Of a DNA stretch of 9,292 nt, positions 7,214 through 9,292 are shown piece by piece. The first letter of the stretch is position 1. Each line of letters starts with the position of its first letter. The DNA comes from Gemmataceae bacterium (GTDB taxonomy: Bacteria > Planctomycetota > Planctomycetia > Gemmatales > Gemmataceae): assembly GCA_947490035.1 (NCBI GenBank), contig CANLGS010000097.1:1-9292 (forward strand), given 5' to 3'. Both the position numbers and the translations under genes were made by a program. The notes beneath the pieces are model-generated. The model had not been told where the DNA came from. It saw nothing but the letters and a program-made list of their open reading frames with translations, and searched no databases.

Positions 7214-8380
7214 ATGCGGAGCGGATTTTCGATGGCGCCCGCGGCTTCCTCTCCCGGAAGCATTCTTTCGATGCCGAAAAGTGAGCAGTTTTCCCCGCCA
7301 TTGCCCGAGATCGTGGGCACCGCGTCGGCGATGCAGGACGTTTACCGTCTCGTGCGCCTTGCCGCGCCCCGTTCCGCCAACGTCCTTCTCATCGGCGAAA
7401 CCGGGACCGGTAAGGAAGTGATCGCGAAGGCGGTTCACAAACTCAGCAAGCGCGCGGACGGGCCGTTCATCCGCGTGAACTGCGGCGCGCTGCACGAGAA
7501 CCTGCTCGAAAGCGAACTCTTCGGGCACATCAAAGGTTCGTTTACCGGAGCCGTCGAGAACAAGACCGGCCGGTTCGAGGCCGCGCACGGCGGCACCATC
7601 TTCCTCGACGAGATCAACAGCACCTCGCACAAACTCCAGGTGAAGTTGCTTCGCGTGTTGCAGGAACGCGAGTTCGAGCGCGTCGGCGAGAGCCGCACGA
7701 TCCGCGTCGATGTGCGCGTGATTGCCGCGACGAACACCTCGCTCGAACAGGCGGTCGAAGACGGCGAGTTCCGCGAAGACCTCTACTACCGGCTGAACGT
7801 GATCCCCATCGGGCTACCGCCGCTGCGCGAGCGGCGCGACGACATCCCGCTGCTGGCGCAGTTCTTCCTCAAGCGGTACGGCGATCTGAACAAGTGCCCG
7901 GTGCCCGACCTCACGCCGGTCGCGCTCGAAGCCCTGAAGGCGCACGACTGGCCGGGCAACGTGCGCGAGTTAGAGAACACGCTGGAGCGGCTGACGGTGT
8001 TCGCCGACGGCGGCCCGCTCACGCCGGACCTACTGCGGTTCGGCCGCGCCCGCCCGGTGATCCGCGCGGCCCGCGGCGGCGGAACGCCGACCGACGTTCC
8101 CTCACTGATTCACGCGCTGGTGCGCGCCGGTATGCACGCCCCGCGACCGGCTCTGCTGAAGCTCCACAAGTTCCTCGTGGACGGCGTCGAACGCGAACTG
8201 ATCGAGGAAGTGCTGCGCGAGTGCGGCGACAACCAGGTGAAGGCCGCGGACCGGCTGGGCATCAACCGGAACACGCTGCACAAGAAGCGCGAGGAGTACC
8301 GCAAGGCGGACGCGGGCGGAACCGAACCGTCCGCGAGCGACCCGAACGAACCGAACGAACCGCCCGCCGCGGCCGGGTGA
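7214..8380 (+). CDS. Sigma-54-dependent AAA+ activator with Fis-type HTH, no sensor domain
   Basis: It has 388 residues from ATG 7214. Sigma-54 activators remodel the RNA polymerase closed complex by ATP hydrolysis and bind upstream DNA with a Fis-like helix-turn-helix. Visible elements: Walker A GETGTGKE (61-68), the L-F-G-H-I-K stretch leading to the sigma-54 contact loop GSFTGA (108-113), Walker B I-F-L-D-E (D132, E133), the R-x-D-L-Y-Y-R-L arginine-finger region (R187, R193), the W-P-G-N-V-R-E-L-E-N sensor II segment, and a C-terminal HTH (about 340-363, N-Q-V-K-A-A-D-R-L-G-I-N-R-N-T-L). There is no receiver, PAS or GAF domain: the AAA+ module begins within ~35 residues, so control must come from expression, a partner protein or its short ends. 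The tail is Asn/Glu/Pro-rich. The start is uncertain: ATG at 7232 (GGAG at 7218-7221) or 7271 (GGAAG at 7256-7260) have better ribosome sites than 7214. The targets are unknown. Confidence 0.92.
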   Translation: MRSGFSMAPAASSPGSILSMPKSEQFSPPLPEIVGTASAMQDVYRLVRLAAPRSANVLLIGETGTGKEVIAKAVHKLSKRADGPFIRVNCGALHENLLESELFGHIKGSFTGAVENKTGRFEAAHGGTIFLDEINSTSHKLQVKLLRVLQEREFERVGESRTIRVDVRVIAATNTSLEQAVEDGEFREDLYYRLNVIPIGLPPLRERRDDIPLLAQFFLKRYGDLNKCPVPDLTPVALEALKAHDWPGNVRELENTLERLTVFADGGPLTPDLLRFGRARPVIRAARGGGTPTDVPSLIHALVRAGMHAPRPALLKLHKFLVDGVERELIEEVLRECGDNQVKAADRLGINRNTLHKKREEYRKADAGGTEPSASDPNEPNEPPAAAG

Positions 8381-8386
8381 TTGCGC

Positions 8387-8506
8387 TTTCTCGGCGGAGC
8401 GCGGGCGGAGCGCCCGCTGCTTTCCAGGTGGTGCCGCTTCCCTGTTGTTCGCCAAGCAACAGGAGATGTGCAGCGGCGGGCGGGACGCCCGCGCTCCGCC
8501 GAGAAA
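8387..8506. repeat. 120-nt nested palindrome between the regulator and the siroheme gene
   Basis: The outer arms 8387-8407 and 8486-8506 are perfectly complementary (21 bp). Inside, CCGCTGC (8414-8420) pairs with 8470-8476, and CCTGTTG (8441-8447) pairs with CAACAGG (8457-8463). Each outer arm also contains a small hairpin of its own: GCGGGCG-GAG-CGCCCGC (8401-8417) and GCGGGCG-GGA-CGCCCGC (8476-8492). It fills nearly the whole 138-base gap and ends 12 bases before the next start codon, so it could act as a terminator or sequester the start of that gene in mRNA. The architecture is that of paired REP-like elements. Confidence 0.85.
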
Positions 8507-8518
8507 ATCGGGTGAGCC

Positions 8519-9130
8519 GTGTTCCCCATCGTGCTGAACCTGTCCAGTAAACTCGTCGTCGTGATCGGCGGCGGCACGGTCGGCGCGCGGAAAGCGGCTG
8601 CCTCGCTCGCGTCCGGTGCGGTGGTTCGCGTCGTCGATCCGCGCGTGGCGCTCGCGCTTCCGCCCGAAGTTGTTCATCTCTCCGCATCGTATCAGGCTGA
8701 CCATCTCGACGGCGCGGCGCTCGTGTTTGCGTGCGCGACATCCGAAGTGAACGCACAGGTCGTCAGCGATGCTCACACGCGCGGCATCTGGGTGAACGCG
8801 GCCACGTCACCGGGCGAAGGCGACTTCACGCTCCCGGCCGTGGTGCGCCGCGGCGAACTGACGCTCGCGGTCAGCACCGGCGGCGCGTCGCCGGCACTGG
8901 CGCGGAAGATTCGCGAGAAGCTCGAAGCGGAGTACGACGAGGCGTTCGCGGAGTGGGTCGCGTTGCTCGCGGAAGTACGTGCCGAAGTGCTGGCGACCGT
9001 GCCCGACGAAGCCCGCCGTCGCGAGTTGCTGGACGGGTTCGCGGATTGGGTGTGGCTCGCGCGATTGCGGGCAGAAGGCGCGGACAAGGTGCGCGAGGCG
9101 ATGCGAACCGTGGGACTCGTTCGCAAATAG
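8519..9130 (+). CDS. Precorrin-2 dehydrogenase / sirohydrochlorin ferrochelatase-like protein (Met8p/CysG N-terminal family)
   Basis: This 203-residue cytosolic protein matches the stand-alone siroheme synthase N-terminal family, which oxidises precorrin-2 to sirohydrochlorin with NAD and in some members inserts iron. The start F-P-I-V-L-N-L is the usual family opening and fixes the GTG at 8519 as start; an in-frame TGA at 8513-8515 blocks extension. The nucleotide-binding loop is V-V-I-G-G-G-T-V-G-A-R-K (14-25). The conserved F-x-L-P-A-V-V-R-R-G-x-L-T-L-A-V-S-T-G-G-A-S-P-A-L-A block follows (about 102-127), then a helical C-terminal domain. Oddity: where CysG has N-V-V-D-A-P, with a catalytic Asp, and many relatives have N-V-V-D-D-P, this protein reads N-A-A-T-S-P (T96, S97), so the Asp is absent. 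The Shine-Dalgarno is weak (GGGTGA 8510-8515). No other tetrapyrrole gene lies in the window. Family assignment is firm; activity is less so. Confidence 0.9.
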   Translation: MFPIVLNLSSKLVVVIGGGTVGARKAAASLASGAVVRVVDPRVALALPPEVVHLSASYQADHLDGAALVFACATSEVNAQVVSDAHTRGIWVNAATSPGEGDFTLPAVVRRGELTLAVSTGGASPALARKIREKLEAEYDEAFAEWVALLAEVRAEVLATVPDEARRRELLDGFADWVWLARLRAEGADKVREAMRTVGLVRK

Positions 9131-9231
9131 CCCGTCTAGCTCGTCGAGTCCGTTCGTGGTAAGCTACAACTTACGGTTCGCTCGTGTTTTGGGTGGTTAT
9201 CGGGAATGGTGTTTGTGGGTAGTTTGTCGGG
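9131..9231. other. Short AT-richer intergenic segment with a small hairpin
   Basis: This gap is less GC-rich and more G/T-rich than its neighbours. It holds GTAAG-CTACAA-CTTAC (9159-9174), a 5-bp stem with a 6-base loop, followed further on by TGTTTTGGG. It could be a weak terminator for the siroheme gene or part of the left end of an insertion sequence. The partner end, which would decide this, lies outside the window. Confidence 0.3.
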
Positions 9232-9292
9232 ATGACTGACACCAAACCCCGGTTGCTGCGAGTGGAGGTCGTGGGCGACCTGCCCGTCCTCT
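9232..9292 (+). CDS. Start of an unidentified gene, possibly a transposase (3' end outside window)
   Basis: The ATG at 9232 opens a frame of 20 complete codons to the window end: M-T-D-T-K-P-R-L-L-R, then V-E-V-V-G-D-L-P-V-L. The phrase V-G-D-L-P-V-L near the N-terminus resembles the start of IS1634-like transposases with a DUF4277 domain. This is recall from a very short peptide, not a demonstrated match. The upstream region carries GGGA just before the ATG, giving at best a poorly placed ribosome site. The change of base composition in the preceding 100 bases is compatible with a mobile-element boundary. It could equally be an unrelated hypothetical protein. Confidence 0.4.
   Translation, partial: MTDTKPRLLRVEVVGDLPVL

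Noticed and set aside
8344..8361. GAACGAACC repeated twice at the end of the activator gene as a binding site
   Set aside because: It is in frame and encodes the repeated Asn-Glu-Pro tail. Two units within coding sequence do not support a regulatory role.

Overview
The window reads as GC-rich chromosomal DNA from a planctomycete, most likely of the Gemmata type. This is inferred from codon use, from a short MJ0042-like zinc-ribbon/membrane protein, from an NTRC-family regulator with no sensor domain, and from the dense, varied palindromic repeats between genes. I could not run a search, so the taxonomy is provisional. All recognisable genes lie on the + strand.

Layout, left to right: (1) the C-terminal part of an isochorismatase-type cysteine hydrolase (3-488), closed by a nested palindrome (501-549). 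(2) A full-length ABC-F translation factor, EttA (629-2299). (3) A compact toxin-antitoxin pair: a small acidic antitoxin candidate (2357-2578) overlapping a MazF/PemK-like toxin (2565-2975) by 14 bases. (4) An ABC export module: a LolD/YbbA/MacB-type ATPase (2991-3701), a zinc-ribbon protein with two membrane helices that is split by a frameshift (3797-4250), and a 907-residue double-FtsX permease (4284-7007). (5) A sigma-54-type AAA+ activator with a Fis-type HTH and no sensor domain (7214-8380). (6) A precorrin-2 dehydrogenase-like siroheme protein (8519-9130). (7) The first 20 codons of a gene that resembles the start of a transposase (9232-9292, cut by the window end).

How they fit together: the ATPase and permease almost certainly form one MacB/LolCDE/YbbAP-type transporter. 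The small zinc-ribbon protein between them may be an accessory or an unrelated passenger. EttA and the siroheme enzyme are housekeeping functions. The toxin-antitoxin pair is the clearest accessory insertion.

Four of the gene junctions carry inverted repeats of different sequence: a nested 22-bp palindrome, a 7-base-unit inverted repeat, a 37-nt decamer-like inverted repeat and a 120-nt nested palindrome. One of them supplies the C-terminal residues and the stop codon of the ABC ATPase. I see no tRNA, rRNA, CRISPR array or riboswitch. I do not see convincing evidence for a wholly new multi-gene system. The most unusual signals are the repeats, the split zinc-ribbon gene and the altered active-site motif of the siroheme enzyme.
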